Below the pieces are notes generated by a model, which did not search any database, was not told the DNA's origin, and saw nothing but the letters and a program-made list of their open reading frames with translations. The translations under genes were made by a program, and so were the position numbers. Shown one piece after another: positions 13,589 to 20,827 of a stretch of 21,088 nucleotides of DNA; within the stretch, counting starts at the first letter, position 1; every line of letters starts with the position of its first letter. Origin of the DNA: an uncultured Oscillospiraceae bacterium (GTDB taxonomy: Bacteria; Bacillota; Clostridia; Oscillospirales; Oscillospiraceae); NCBI GenBank assembly GCA_900763675.1, contig CAAFLE010000030.1, positions 1 to 21,088 of the forward strand, written 5' to 3'.

Positions 13589-14667
13589 CCGTTCTTTTTC
13601 TTCGCGCCGGGGTCGGCGGGGAAGTGATGCCCGGCAAATACATAAAGCCATACGCCGAGCGCGACCGCCACCGCGGCGAGCAGCAGCCAGAAACGCGCCG
13701 CGGCGTTCGCCGCGAGCAGCACCGCCGCCGCGCCGAGAATGCCGCTGGCGGCATACAGCACCGCGACCGCCTGCTTCTGCGTGAGACCCAGCGCAAGCAG
13801 CCGGTGGTGGATATGCCCCCGGTCGGGCTTGAATGGGCTTTCGCCCCGGTACAGCCGCCGCACGATGGCGAACACGGTGTCCGTGAGCGGCAGCGCGAGC
13901 GTCAGCACCGGCACGGCGAACGCCACGAGCGTATACATCTTGAAAAGACCGAGGACCGACGCCGTGGACAGCACATAGCCGAGCAGCAGCGAGCCGGAAT
14001 CGCCCATGAAAATTTTGGCGGGGTTGATGTTGAACGGGAGAAAGCCGAGACACGCGCCGCCGAGCGCGGCGAGCAGAACGGAAACCTCCGTCGCCCCCGG
14101 CAGAAAGAGCGACACCGCGAGCATCGACGCGCAGCCGATGCCGCAGACGCCCGCGGCAAGCCCGTCCAGCCCGTCGATGAGATTGAGCGCGTTCGTCATG
14201 CCGACGATCCACACGAGCGTGACCGGCACGCTCAACGCACCGAGCGCGATGGTCTCCGCGCTCACGGCGCTCGGATTGGTGAGAATGCGTATGACGACGC
14301 CGTGTTCAATGGCGACGAATGCCGCGGCAAGCTGCAAAACGAGCTTGACCCACGGCGAGAGCGATATGAGATCGTCTACCGCGCCGGTCACGACGACGAT
14401 GACGCTGCCGAGCAGGATGCCCTGCACCGGCTCGCTGACGCCCGTGAACGGAAGCGCCCCGGCGAGAAACCCGGCGAAGAGCGCCAGACCGCCGAGCCGC
14501 GGGACCGGGTGGTCGTGGACGCGCCGGGACTCGCCCGGCAGATCCATCGCGCCGAGCTTGCAGGCAAATTTTCGCACGGCGGGCGTGGCAAGCAGACACA
14601 CCGCCGCGGCGGCGAGCAGCGCGAGCAGCACCCGCACCCGCAGCCGCAGAGCCAGAGCAGGAAGCAT
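13558..14667 (-). CDS. tagO: TagO/WecA-type undecaprenyl-phosphate GlcNAc-1-phosphate transferase
   Basis: A 369-residue polytopic membrane enzyme of the MraY/WecA family that starts lipid-linked synthesis of wall teichoic acid or other surface polymers by moving a sugar-1-phosphate from UDP-sugar to undecaprenyl phosphate. Visible motifs: 'HDHPVPRLGG', the DD pair 'GAVDDL', 'NALNLIDGLDGLA' (catalytic Asp residues), 'PAKIFMGDSGS' and 'RGHIHHRL' (the sugar-binding histidines that mark WecA/TagO rather than MraY). About ten to eleven hydrophobic segments; the C-terminus is Lys-rich. It lies 29 bases after trpS on the same strand and may be read through from it. Family certain; sugar specificity inferred. 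Confidence 0.88.
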   Translation of the reverse strand: MLPALALRLRVRVLLALLAAAAVCLLATPAVRKFACKLGAMDLPGESRRVHDHPVPRLGGLALFAGFLAGALPFTGVSEPVQGILLGSVIVVVTGAVDDLISLSPWVKLVLQLAAAFVAIEHGVVIRILTNPSAVSAETIALGALSVPVTLVWIVGMTNALNLIDGLDGLAAGVCGIGCASMLAVSLFLPGATEVSVLLAALGGACLGFLPFNINPAKIFMGDSGSLLLGYVLSTASVLGLFKMYTLVAFAVPVLTLALPLTDTVFAIVRRLYRGESPFKPDRGHIHHRLLALGLTQKQAVAVLYAASGILGAAAVLLAANAAARFWLLLAAVAVALGVWLYVFAGHHFPADPGAKKKNGKKEDGAPKS

Positions 14668-14696
14668 TCCCTTCCGCCTTTCGTCAGTTAAAAGTC

Positions 14697-15707
14697 TTAG
14701 ATCTGTACAAATCCGATTTTCTTGTAGACCTTGCGCAGCGTGCGGTTGGCGGTATGCGCCGCCCGCTCCGCGCCGTCGCGCAGCACGTCCTCGAGATACG
14801 CCTTGTCCTTCATCAGCCGTTCCGCTTCCTCGCGGATGGGGCGCAGCGTCTCTACGACCGCCTCGCCCACGGCGGGCTTGAACGCGCCGTAGCCCATGCC
14901 GTCAAACTCGGCTTCGATCTGCGCCTTGGTCTTACCCGTACAGACGCTGTAGATCTGCATAAGGTTCGTGACGCCCGGCTTGTCCGGCGAGCAGTAGACG
15001 CAGTGTCCGGTCTCGGAGTCGGTCACGGCACGCTTGAAGCAGCGCATAATGTCGTCCGGAGACTGCATGATATAAATGCATCCGCCGGGATCCTTGTCGG
15101 ACTTGGACATTTTGTTCTCGGGGCTGGTGAGACTCATAATGCGTGCGCCCGTGGGCGGGATGTAGGGTTCGGGCAGCGTGAACACGTCGCCGTAGATGTT
15201 GTTGAAGCGCGTGGCGATGTCGCGGCAGATCTCCACGTGCTGCTTCTGGTCGCCGCCGACGGGGACAAGATCGGTCTGGTAGAGCAGAATGTCCGCCGCC
15301 ATGAGTGCGGGGTAGGTGAAGAGACCGGCGTTGATATTATCCGCATTTTTGGCAGACTTATCCTTGAACTGCGTCATGCGCGAAAGCTCGCCGAACATGG
15401 TGTAGCAGTCGAGGACCCAGCCGAGCTGCGCGTGCGCGGGGACGTGGCTCTGGATGAAGAGTGTGTTCTTCTTCGGGTCGAGACCGCAGGCAATGTACTG
15501 CGCGAGCTGCGACAGAGCGCGGCGGCGCAGGTCGGCAGGCACCTGCCGGACGGTGATGGCGTGCATATCGACGATGCAGTAGTAACACTCGTATTCATCG
15601 GAGAGCGCCACCCAGTTCTTGATCGCCCCCATATATGAGCCGAGCGTCAGATCGCCGGAGGGCTGGATGCCGGAGAAGATTACTTTTTTGCGGGCAGCTT
15701 CTTCCAT
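14697..15707 (-). CDS. trpS: Tryptophanyl-tRNA synthetase
   Basis: 336 residues, the normal length for bacterial TrpRS. It charges tRNA-Trp. The class I signature is seen as 'SGIQPSGDLTLGSYMGAI' (a HIGH variant; Ser replaces the usual Asn after LG) and the KMSKS loop as 'NKMSKSDKD'. 'VPVGGDQKQHVEICRDIA' is the typical Trp-binding region. The start has AGGAAG seven bases upstream. It is divergent from gltX and has its own promoter; no T-box leader is present, because the leader is only about 40 bases. Confidence 0.96.
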   Translation of the reverse strand: MEEAARKKVIFSGIQPSGDLTLGSYMGAIKNWVALSDEYECYYCIVDMHAITVRQVPADLRRRALSQLAQYIACGLDPKKNTLFIQSHVPAHAQLGWVLDCYTMFGELSRMTQFKDKSAKNADNINAGLFTYPALMAADILLYQTDLVPVGGDQKQHVEICRDIATRFNNIYGDVFTLPEPYIPPTGARIMSLTSPENKMSKSDKDPGGCIYIMQSPDDIMRCFKRAVTDSETGHCVYCSPDKPGVTNLMQIYSVCTGKTKAQIEAEFDGMGYGAFKPAVGEAVVETLRPIREEAERLMKDKAYLEDVLRDGAERAAHTANRTLRKVYKKIGFVQI

Positions 15708-15753
15708 GATGATACTTCCTTTCCTTATAAAAATGTGTAACTTGAATTATGGC

Positions 15754-15782
15754 ATTATATCACGCCGGTTTTGGCTTGACAA
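15754..15782 (-). promoter_or_regulatory. Sigma-A promoter of trpS
   Basis: Read on the minus strand, TTGTCA (15782-15777), a 17-base spacer, then TATAAT (15759-15754). The -35 box is the same DNA as the -35 box of the divergent gltX promoter. Confidence 0.8.
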
Positions 15783-15804
15783 TACGGAGCCTATCCAATA
15801 AGAT
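15776..15804 (+). promoter_or_regulatory. Sigma-A promoter of gltX
   Basis: TTGACA (15776-15781), 17-base spacer, TAAGAT (15799-15804). Transcription would start near 15811, about 30 bases before the gltX start. The -35 box overlaps that of trpS. Confidence 0.8.
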
Positions 15805-15841
15805 GGAAAATTGACAAAAGAGCTTTGGGAGGTTTACCCGG

Positions 15842-17317
15842 ATGGACAATACATGGTTTGAGAAAATGGAAGCGCGGATCCCCCGCGGCGAGGTGCGCAC
15901 CCGCTTTGCGCCCAGCCCCACGGGGTATATGCACGTCGGCAATCTGCGCACGGCGCTCTATACATGGTGCATCGCCCGCCATGCGCACGGCAAGTTTCTC
16001 CTCCGCATCGAGGACACCGACCAGTCCCGGCAGGTTGAGGGCGCGGTCGAGGTCATTTATAAAACGCTGCGCGACTGTGGTCTCGACCACGACGAGGGTC
16101 CCGACGTCGGCGGTCCGGTCGGTCCCTACGTCCAGACCGAGCGGCGCGACACGTATCTCCCGTACGCCAAGCGCCTTGTGGAGCGCGGTCACGCCTATTA
16201 CTGCTTCTGCGACAAGACCGAGTCCGAGGAGGATTCCGGCGACTTCACCCGTAAGGACGACCCCTGCCGCGAGCTTTCCCCGGAGGAGGTGCAGCGCCGT
16301 CTCGACGCCGGTATGCCGTGGGTCATCCGCCAGAAGATCCCCCACGAGGGCGAAACGACGTTCCATGACGAAATCTTCGGCGACATCACCGCGCCGAACG
16401 CCGATCTTGACGATCAGGTGCTGATCAAGCGCGACGGACTTCCGACCTACAACTTTGCGAACGTGGTGGACGACCATCTCATGGGCATCACGCACGTTGT
16501 CCGTGGCAGCGAGTATCTTTCGAGTGCCCCGAAGTACAATCTTCTCTACGAGGGTCTCGGCTGGGACATCCCCAAGTATGTCCACTGCTCGCCCGTCATG
16601 CGCGACGCGCACAACAAAATGTCCAAGCGCCACGGCGACCCGTCGTATGAGGACCTTGTCGCGCAGGGCTATCTCACGGAAGCGATCGTGAACTACGTGG
16701 CGCTCCTCGGCTGGGCGCCCGGCGGCGAGCGGGAAATCTATTCGATCTCCGAGCTTGCGGAAGCGTTCGATATGACCCGCATTTCCAAGTCCCCGGCGAT
16801 CTTCGACATCGAGAAGCTGACGTATTTCAACAGCGAATATATCAAGGCAATGTCCCCGGAGGCGTTTGCCCGCGCCGCCGAGCCGTGGATCCGCCGGGCG
16901 GTCAAGACCGAGACGTATGACCCCGCGCTCATCGCCGCCATTTTGCAGCAGCGTACCGAAAAGCTCTCCGACATCCCCGGAAAGCTCGGCTTTTTCGACG
17001 CGCTGCCCGAATACGATACGGCGCTTTATATCCACAAAAAGTCCAAGTGCGACGAGACCGCCGCACTCGATATGCTCCGGAAAATGCGTCCGCGTCTCGC
17101 CGCGCTCTCCGCGTGGACGGCGGAGACGGTCCACGACTGTCTCATCGGCGCGGCGGAGGAATTCGGGTGCAAAAATGCTCTCGTCATGTGGCCCGTGCGC
17201 ATCGCGGTGTCCGGCGAGGCGGTAACGCCCGGCGGCGCGGTGGAGATCTGCCACATCCTCGGGAAGGACGAAACGCTCCGGCGCATCGACAAGGGCATCG
17301 AAAAGCTCGCGAAATGA
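15842..17317 (+). CDS. gltX: Glutamyl-tRNA synthetase
   Basis: 491 residues, the usual size. It attaches glutamate to tRNA-Glu, and in many Firmicutes also to tRNA-Gln for later amidation. The class I signature is 'FAPSPTGYMHVGNLRTALY' and the second is 'NKMSKRHGD'. 'LLRIEDTDQSR' near residue 60 is typical of the family. GGGAGG at 15827-15832 precedes the ATG. It is divergent from trpS. A long antisense frame across this gene is only a composition effect. Confidence 0.96.
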   Translation: MDNTWFEKMEARIPRGEVRTRFAPSPTGYMHVGNLRTALYTWCIARHAHGKFLLRIEDTDQSRQVEGAVEVIYKTLRDCGLDHDEGPDVGGPVGPYVQTERRDTYLPYAKRLVERGHAYYCFCDKTESEEDSGDFTRKDDPCRELSPEEVQRRLDAGMPWVIRQKIPHEGETTFHDEIFGDITAPNADLDDQVLIKRDGLPTYNFANVVDDHLMGITHVVRGSEYLSSAPKYNLLYEGLGWDIPKYVHCSPVMRDAHNKMSKRHGDPSYEDLVAQGYLTEAIVNYVALLGWAPGGEREIYSISELAEAFDMTRISKSPAIFDIEKLTYFNSEYIKAMSPEAFARAAEPWIRRAVKTETYDPALIAAILQQRTEKLSDIPGKLGFFDALPEYDTALYIHKKSKCDETAALDMLRKMRPRLAALSAWTAETVHDCLIGAAEEFGCKNALVMWPVRIAVSGEAVTPGGAVEICHILGKDETLRRIDKGIEKLAK

Positions 17318-17339
17318 CAAAATAAGGTCGAACAAAACC

Positions 17340-17370
17340 TGCAAAAACGGCGCCTCTTTTCGCCATACTA
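17340..17370 (+). promoter_or_regulatory. Possible sigma-G (forespore) promoter for ypeB
   Basis: CATACTA (17364-17370) fits the sigma-G -10 pattern CATnnTA, and TGCAAA (17340-17345) lies 18 bases upstream as an imperfect -35. In Bacillus subtilis sleB-ypeB is transcribed in the forespore by sigma-G. The -10 element lies in the loop of the hairpin described next. This rests on short motifs only. Confidence 0.35.
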
Positions 17371-17385
17371 AGCGAAAAGAGGTGC
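17350..17385 (+). terminator. Hairpin between gltX and ypeB overlapping the ypeB ribosome binding site
   Basis: A 14-pair stem: GCGCCTCTTTTCGC (17350-17363) with GCGAAAAGAGGTGC (17372-17385), one G-T pair, 8-base loop. The tail TGTATTATT is only modestly T-rich. The right arm contains AGAGGTG (17378-17384), the ribosome binding site of ypeB, so the hairpin may both end gltX transcription and block translation of read-through RNA. Confidence 0.65.
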
Positions 17386-17394
17386 TGTATTATT

Positions 17395-18711
17395 ATGAAG
17401 AAACGAACGGTCATACGACTCATTTCCTTTTTCGCCGCCGGGACGATCGTCCTCGGCGCGGCGAGCATTCTTTTCTACCGCCGCGCCGTGACCGCCGAGC
17501 GGGAGGAGCGCTACCGCGGCGAATACGCCTTTTCCGAGCTGTGCGATGCCGCCGAGGGGCTGTCTGCGGCGCTGGATAAATCGCAGTACGCCGTCAGCCC
17601 GGCGATCACCGCCGCACTCTGCGCCGAGGTCTATTCCCGGGCGCAGACGGCGAGCGCGTCGCTTTCGTCGCTGCCGGTCTCGCTCGCGGAGCTGGAAGCG
17701 ACGGCGTCCTTTTTTGCCAAAACGGGCGACTATGCGCTCTGGCTGCTCCGGGCGAGCAGCGGCGGCGACGAAGTCACCGAGGAGGAGCGGGACAATCTCC
17801 GCGCTCTCGGCGACGCGGCGGCGCTTTTGTCCGATAACCTCGCGCAGCTCCGCGCCGACGTCGGCGCGGGGCTGGTGGGCGCGGACGCCGCCGCCGTCGA
17901 GGCGGGGCTTCCCTCGCTCGGCGACAGCTTTCTCGGCATGGAGCAGGAGTTCCCGGAGCTTCCCTCGCTCGTGTACGACGGTCCGTTCTCCGCGTCCGTC
18001 GCCGAGCGCGAGCCGCGGATGCTCCAGGGGGCGAGCGAAGTGACGGCGGACGCCGCCGCGCTCGTCGCGGCGAGCTTTCTCAGTCTGCGCAGCAATCTTG
18101 TCGCCGCCGCCGGGGAGAGCGAGGGGAAGATTCCCGTCTACCGGTTTACCGGCGGGGACTATACCGTGAGCGTAAGCAAACGCGGCGGCTTTGTCGTGCG
18201 GGCGATCTCGCAGCGCACGCCGGTGCGCTCCGCCATTACGGCGGACGCCGCGCTCGACAAGGCGGCGGAGTTTCTCTCCGCGCACGGCTACCGCGGCATG
18301 AAGGAGAGCTACCACATTCTTGACGGTCACGTTCTCACCGTGACGTACTGCGCCGAGCAGGACGGCGCCATGTGCTATCCGGACATGGTCAAGCTCGCCG
18401 TCGCCATGGACACGGGAGAGCTGCTGCGCTTTGACGCGCAGGCGTATCTCACCTCGCACGCGCAGCGCAGCCTGCCGGAGCCGTCCGTTTCGGCGGAGGA
18501 CGCCCGCGCTCTCGCGGGCGGTGGACTGACCGTCGTCGGCGAGCGGCTTGCCGTCATCCCGACGTCCGGCGCGGAGGAAATCTTCTGCCGGGAGCTGATC
18601 TGCGAAACGGAGGACGGGAGGCATTATCTCTTCTATGTGAATGCCGAGACGGGCGTGCAGGAGAAGATATTGATCCTTTTGGAGGATGAAACCGGCACGC
18701 TGGCACTCTGA
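17395..18711 (+). CDS. ypeB: Spore germination protein YpeB
   Basis: 438 residues, close to the known family length. Residues 8-28 form an N-terminal membrane anchor (LISFFAAGTIVLGAASILFY), followed by a helical region (30-190) and, in the C-terminal half, PepSY-like repeats with the family signatures 'SLVYDGPFS' and 'YPDMVKLAVAMDTGELLRFD'. In Bacillus YpeB holds and protects the cortex-lytic enzyme SleB in the dormant spore. It acts on the inner spore membrane. Unlike the usual sleB-ypeB pair, no sleB is adjacent here. Ribosome binding site AGAGGTG lies 10 bases before the ATG, inside a hairpin. Strong support that the host forms endospores. Confidence 0.88.
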   Translation: MKKRTVIRLISFFAAGTIVLGAASILFYRRAVTAEREERYRGEYAFSELCDAAEGLSAALDKSQYAVSPAITAALCAEVYSRAQTASASLSSLPVSLAELEATASFFAKTGDYALWLLRASSGGDEVTEEERDNLRALGDAAALLSDNLAQLRADVGAGLVGADAAAVEAGLPSLGDSFLGMEQEFPELPSLVYDGPFSASVAEREPRMLQGASEVTADAAALVAASFLSLRSNLVAAAGESEGKIPVYRFTGGDYTVSVSKRGGFVVRAISQRTPVRSAITADAALDKAAEFLSAHGYRGMKESYHILDGHVLTVTYCAEQDGAMCYPDMVKLAVAMDTGELLRFDAQAYLTSHAQRSLPEPSVSAEDARALAGGGLTVVGERLAVIPTSGAEEIFCRELICETEDGRHYLFYVNAETGVQEKILILLEDETGTLAL

Positions 18712-18735
18712 AAACGCCGGAAAACGGCGGAAAAC

Positions 18736-18764
18736 TTGACAGAGACCGATTCGTATAGTAAAAT
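18736..18764 (+). promoter_or_regulatory. Sigma-A promoter for the zinc-ribbon membrane protein
   Basis: TTGACA (18736-18741), 17-base spacer, TAAAAT (18759-18764). The gene starts at 18835 after a leader of about 64 bases with AAGGAGGT at 18821-18828. Confidence 0.75.
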
Positions 18765-18834
18765 ACTTCTGCTACTGTGGAATAGTATAGATTCTGAAAT
18801 TATGCAGTTTTTATCATACGAAGGAGGTCTTCCT

Positions 18835-19611
18835 ATGGGCTTCATTCCGGAAATCACCTGCCGCCGCTGCGGTCAGAAATACTCCGGACTGCGCAACCGC
18901 TGTCCGAACTGCGGCACGCCCCGGCAGAATCAGCCGAACCGCGTACCGTATACGACCGCATCCGCCACGCCGAACACCGCCGCTTCCCGGCGTGCCGGCG
19001 CCGACATCCGCTGGCAGCTCATCTTCGGCGGCATTCTGCTGATCGCCGTGATCCTCGCCGTCGTCGTGCTCATTGCCGGCGGGGGAAAGGACTCCGGCGC
19101 CAACTCCGGCAACAAGCCGTCCGTGACGGCGAACCCCGGCAGCCAGATCGTCTACAGCGCCGCCGATCTGCCGACGCCCAGCCCCTCGCCCGATCCGACG
19201 CCCGAGGCAAGCCCCACGCCGTCCATCGAGCAGATGGCGATCGCGTTCCTCAATAACAGCGTCAAGGACCACTCGCTCACGCTCACGAACGCCGGCGAGC
19301 TTTCCATTGACCTTGACCTGAACATCTTCCCGAACCAGGAAAACCCCGCCGTCGTGTGGCGGAGCAGCAACGAGAAGATCCTCACCGTGGACGACCGCGG
19401 CATCGTAAAGGTCGTCGGCGCGTCGCCGAATATGTATGTCCACGCCGTCATCATCGCCGAGTTCGGCGGTCTGCAGGACTATGTGACGATCTATGTTCCG
19501 CCCTATCAGGCGGCGTACCTCACCGAAAACCTGTACGATCCCGACACGTATGAGCAGGATAATCTGGAGTGGGATACGATCATTTACGCCACACCCACGC
19601 CGAGAGCGTAA
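18835..19611 (+). CDS. Zinc-ribbon, single-pass membrane protein with extracellular Ig-like domain
   Basis: 258 residues. Residues 9-27 carry two CxxC pairs (CRRCGQ... RCPNCG), a zinc ribbon in the cytoplasm. A transmembrane helix follows at about 60-82 (WQLIFGGILLIAVILAVVVL). Outside comes a Thr/Ser/Pro-rich linker (PTPSPSPDPTPEASPTPS) and then a Big2-like fold with the typical 'VVWRSSNEKILTVDDRGIVK' stretch (about residues 178-200). The start is at 18835 with a near-perfect ribosome binding site. Role unknown: such zinc ribbon plus membrane plus outer domain proteins are common in Firmicutes and may link the envelope to the cytoplasm. Confidence 0.82.
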   Translation: MGFIPEITCRRCGQKYSGLRNRCPNCGTPRQNQPNRVPYTTASATPNTAASRRAGADIRWQLIFGGILLIAVILAVVVLIAGGGKDSGANSGNKPSVTANPGSQIVYSAADLPTPSPSPDPTPEASPTPSIEQMAIAFLNNSVKDHSLTLTNAGELSIDLDLNIFPNQENPAVVWRSSNEKILTVDDRGIVKVVGASPNMYVHAVIIAEFGGLQDYVTIYVPPYQAAYLTENLYDPDTYEQDNLEWDTIIYATPTPRA

Positions 19612-19649
19612 ACCGCGGCAGATTTTCCCAAAAAGAGCGCGAAAAACAG

Positions 19650-19678
19650 TTGACAAGGGGTATTATCTTTTGTATAAT
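19650..19678 (+). promoter_or_regulatory. Consensus promoter of tRNA-Val
   Basis: TTGACA (19650-19655), exactly 17 bases, TATAAT (19673-19678): both hexamers are perfect. The tRNA begins at 19699. A perfect 12-base inverted repeat covers the spacer and -10. Confidence 0.88.
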
Positions 19679-19685
19679 ACCCCTT
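19655..19685. repeat. Perfect inverted repeat over the tRNA-Val promoter
   Basis: AAGGGGTATTAT (19655-19666) is repeated in inverse as ATAATACCCCTT (19674-19685) around a 7-base loop. It could be a protein-binding operator or a hairpin that ends the upstream transcript; only a short T-run follows. Confidence 0.7.
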
Positions 19686-19698
19686 GCCTTGAAAAAAC

Positions 19699-19775
19699 GG
19701 ACGATTAGCTCAGCTGGTATGAGCATCCGCTTGACGTGCGGAGGGTCACAGGTTCGAGTCCTGTATCGTCCACCA
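19699..19775 (+). tRNA. tRNA-Val (anticodon GAC)
   Basis: Acceptor stem GGACGAT (19699-19705) pairs with ATCGTCC (19765-19771). D-stem GCTC/GAGC, anticodon stem TCCGC/GCGGA with loop TTGACGT; the anticodon GAC is at 19733-19735. The TTCGA of the T loop is at 19753-19757. The CCA end is encoded (19773-19775). It has its own promoter and a hairpin directly behind. Confidence 0.95.
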
Positions 19776-19832
19776 AAACAATATAATCCGAACCTTGTAC
19801 CGATTGGTCATGGGTTCGGATTTATTGTTTTT
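19776..19832 (+). terminator. Terminator of tRNA-Val
   Basis: AATCCGAACC (19785-19794) pairs with GGTTCGGATT (19813-19822), and the flanks AAACAATA and TATTGTTT extend the stem, followed by TTTTTA. The stem starts immediately after the CCA end. Confidence 0.8.
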
Positions 19833-19860
19833 ATAGAAGAAGTTGAAGACTGGTAATAAA

Positions 19861-19903
19861 GAAACCGGGAGGACTGCCGATCATGGCAATCCTCCCGGTT
19901 TCT
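19861..19903. terminator. Hairpin terminator next to the mobile-element genes
   Basis: GAAACCGGGAGGA (19861-19873) pairs with TCCTCCCGGTTTC (19890-19902), with TGCC/GGCA continuing inwards. It lies just after the stop of the small minus-strand gene and probably ends that transcript; it would also stop transcription coming from the tRNA side. Confidence 0.8.
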
Positions 19904-20089
19904 TTATGTAGATGCACAGTTCGTATTCTCTTTCTTTGCTTTCCATTCGGCAAATGCCTTTTTACCGTCTTCACTTTCGTAGTACTTCTGAATTGCCGGA
20001 AGCAGACTCCGTGCCAGCGATTCAAAGACGTATTCCGGAATTTCGGCTGCATCCATGCTGTTTTGAATATTCGCTTTTTCTGCGTTCAC
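19904..20089 (-). CDS. Small mobile-element protein of unknown function
   Basis: 61 residues, acidic N-half and Lys-rich C-end, no membrane segment. It begins with GTG (20089), supported by GGAGG at 20096-20100; the nearby ATG at 20091 is followed at once by a stop codon. The 'EYVFESLARSLLPAIQKYYES...GKKAFAEWK' pattern resembles small proteins that, from memory, accompany replication and mobilisation genes in Tn1549-like elements of Firmicutes. Function unknown. It is the gene closest to the tRNA. Confidence 0.72.
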   Translation of the reverse strand: MNAEKANIQNSMDAAEIPEYVFESLARSLLPAIQKYYESEDGKKAFAEWKAKKENTNCAST

Positions 20090-20166
20090 ATAGTACCTCC
20101 TTTATCGCTTCTGTAGAACATTTAGGCGCATTTGGGGACGATCATAAGAAAAGATATTCCCCTGTG

Positions 20167-20192
20167 TTTTCGCGCCGATTGTGGGGCGAAAA
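20167..20192 (-). terminator. Hairpin after the RepA_N gene
   Basis: TTTTCGCGCC (20167-20176) and GGGGCGAAAA (20183-20192) form a stem with one mismatch and a 6-base loop. It lies just past the stop of the replication initiator gene as read on the minus strand; the tail is not clearly T-rich, so termination is uncertain. Confidence 0.45.
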
Positions 20193-20210
20193 ATGCCACG
20201 TTTTCGACCT

Positions 20211-20603
20211 TTATCCGGACAATATTGAGCTGCCTTTCTTCGGCTGAATCAGCTTCGCATTAGAGGGATAATTCAGCGTAATCAATGCGGGTTTTCCAAG
20301 CCCCTGTTTCTTTCGGCAGATCAAACCGCTGAACTCAAGCTCATGAAATATCCGCGTCGCACATTGTCGGCTGCGGTGCAGCTTCTTCTGCGCCTGTTCC
20401 ACGGTGAAGTAAATTCGGATGGTGCCGTCAGTTTCAAGAAAACCGTTGACTTTTGAAATGCTCGCCCGATCCAGCATCAGGGCATACAGCACTTTTGCAT
20501 CGTTGGACAGCCCGGCAAGACTATCCTCCATCAAAAACCGTGGAAACGGTATGTAGGATGCCGACAAGCTCTCGCTTGTAAACTTCAAAAACTTCTGCGA
20601 CAT
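20211..20603 (-). CDS. RepA_N-type replication initiator, short form
   Basis: 130 residues. The segment 'YIPFPRFLMEDSLAGLSNDA' followed by 'KVLYALMLDRASIS' and 'GLGKPALITLNYP' is the N-terminal winged-helix domain of RepA_N replication initiators found in low-GC plasmids and integrative conjugative elements. Typical members are about twice as long; the C-terminal part is absent, so this is either a small version or a truncated one. The ATG at 20603 has AGGAGG at 20607-20612. Upstream lie repeated ATTGAT words that could bind the protein. Confidence 0.78.
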   Translation of the reverse strand: MSQKFLKFTSESLSASYIPFPRFLMEDSLAGLSNDAKVLYALMLDRASISKVNGFLETDGTIRIYFTVEQAQKKLHRSRQCATRIFHELEFSGLICRKKQGLGKPALITLNYPSNAKLIQPKKGSSILSG

Positions 20604-20633
20604 AATCCTCCTATCCCATCCATCAAAACCAGT

Positions 20634-20686
20634 ATTGATAGGATTGATGGATGACTATATTGAGCGTTGATTTATTTCTTATTGAT
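20634..20686. repeat. Repeated TTGAT words upstream of repA
   Basis: ATTGAT at 20634-20639, 20643-20648 and 20681-20686, with GTTGAT at 20666-20671 and ATTGAG at 20659-20664. An inverted repeat CATCCATC (20617-20624)/GATGGATG (20646-20653) overlaps them. They may be initiator or repressor binding sites. The region 20604-20827 holds no gene that I can support. Confidence 0.35.
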
Positions 20687-20750
20687 TTGGGTATGAATTT
20701 CATCCCCTGTGACAGTTTGGAAATCCATGCTCCAAAAATCCGGTTGTGGT

Positions 20751-20820
20751 ACGCTCCGGAGCGTCAGCTTGTCCACCGTCCGGAAAACCGGTGACGGAAA
20801 ACCCACACATGGAAAATCCC
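20751..20820. repeat. Palindrome and direct repeats between repA and mobC, possible oriT region
   Basis: A perfect 14-base palindrome ACGCTCCGGAGCGT (20751-20764) is followed by a CCGTC/GACGG hairpin (20776-20797) and three direct copies of GGAAAA plus C-rich end at 20782, 20796 and 20811, spaced 14 and 15 bases. GTTGTGGT occurs at 20743-20750 and 20821-20828, at both sides of the region. Transfer origins commonly lie near mobC, but no nick site is recognisable. Confidence 0.35.
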
Positions 20821-20827
20821 GTTGTGG

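Noticed and set aside
15708..15753. T-box or other riboswitch before trpS
   Set aside because: The mapped promoter leaves only about 40 bases of leader, too short for a T-box, and no T-box core sequence is seen.
18712..18735. CGCCG/CGGCG hairpin after ypeB as terminator
   Set aside because: The stem is five pairs and is followed by GAAAAC rather than a T-run.
20782..20820. The three GGAAAA repeats as a CRISPR-like array
   Set aside because: Repeats are only 8-10 bases with 5-7 base gaps; there are no spacers of proper length and no cas genes. No CRISPR array was seen anywhere in the window.
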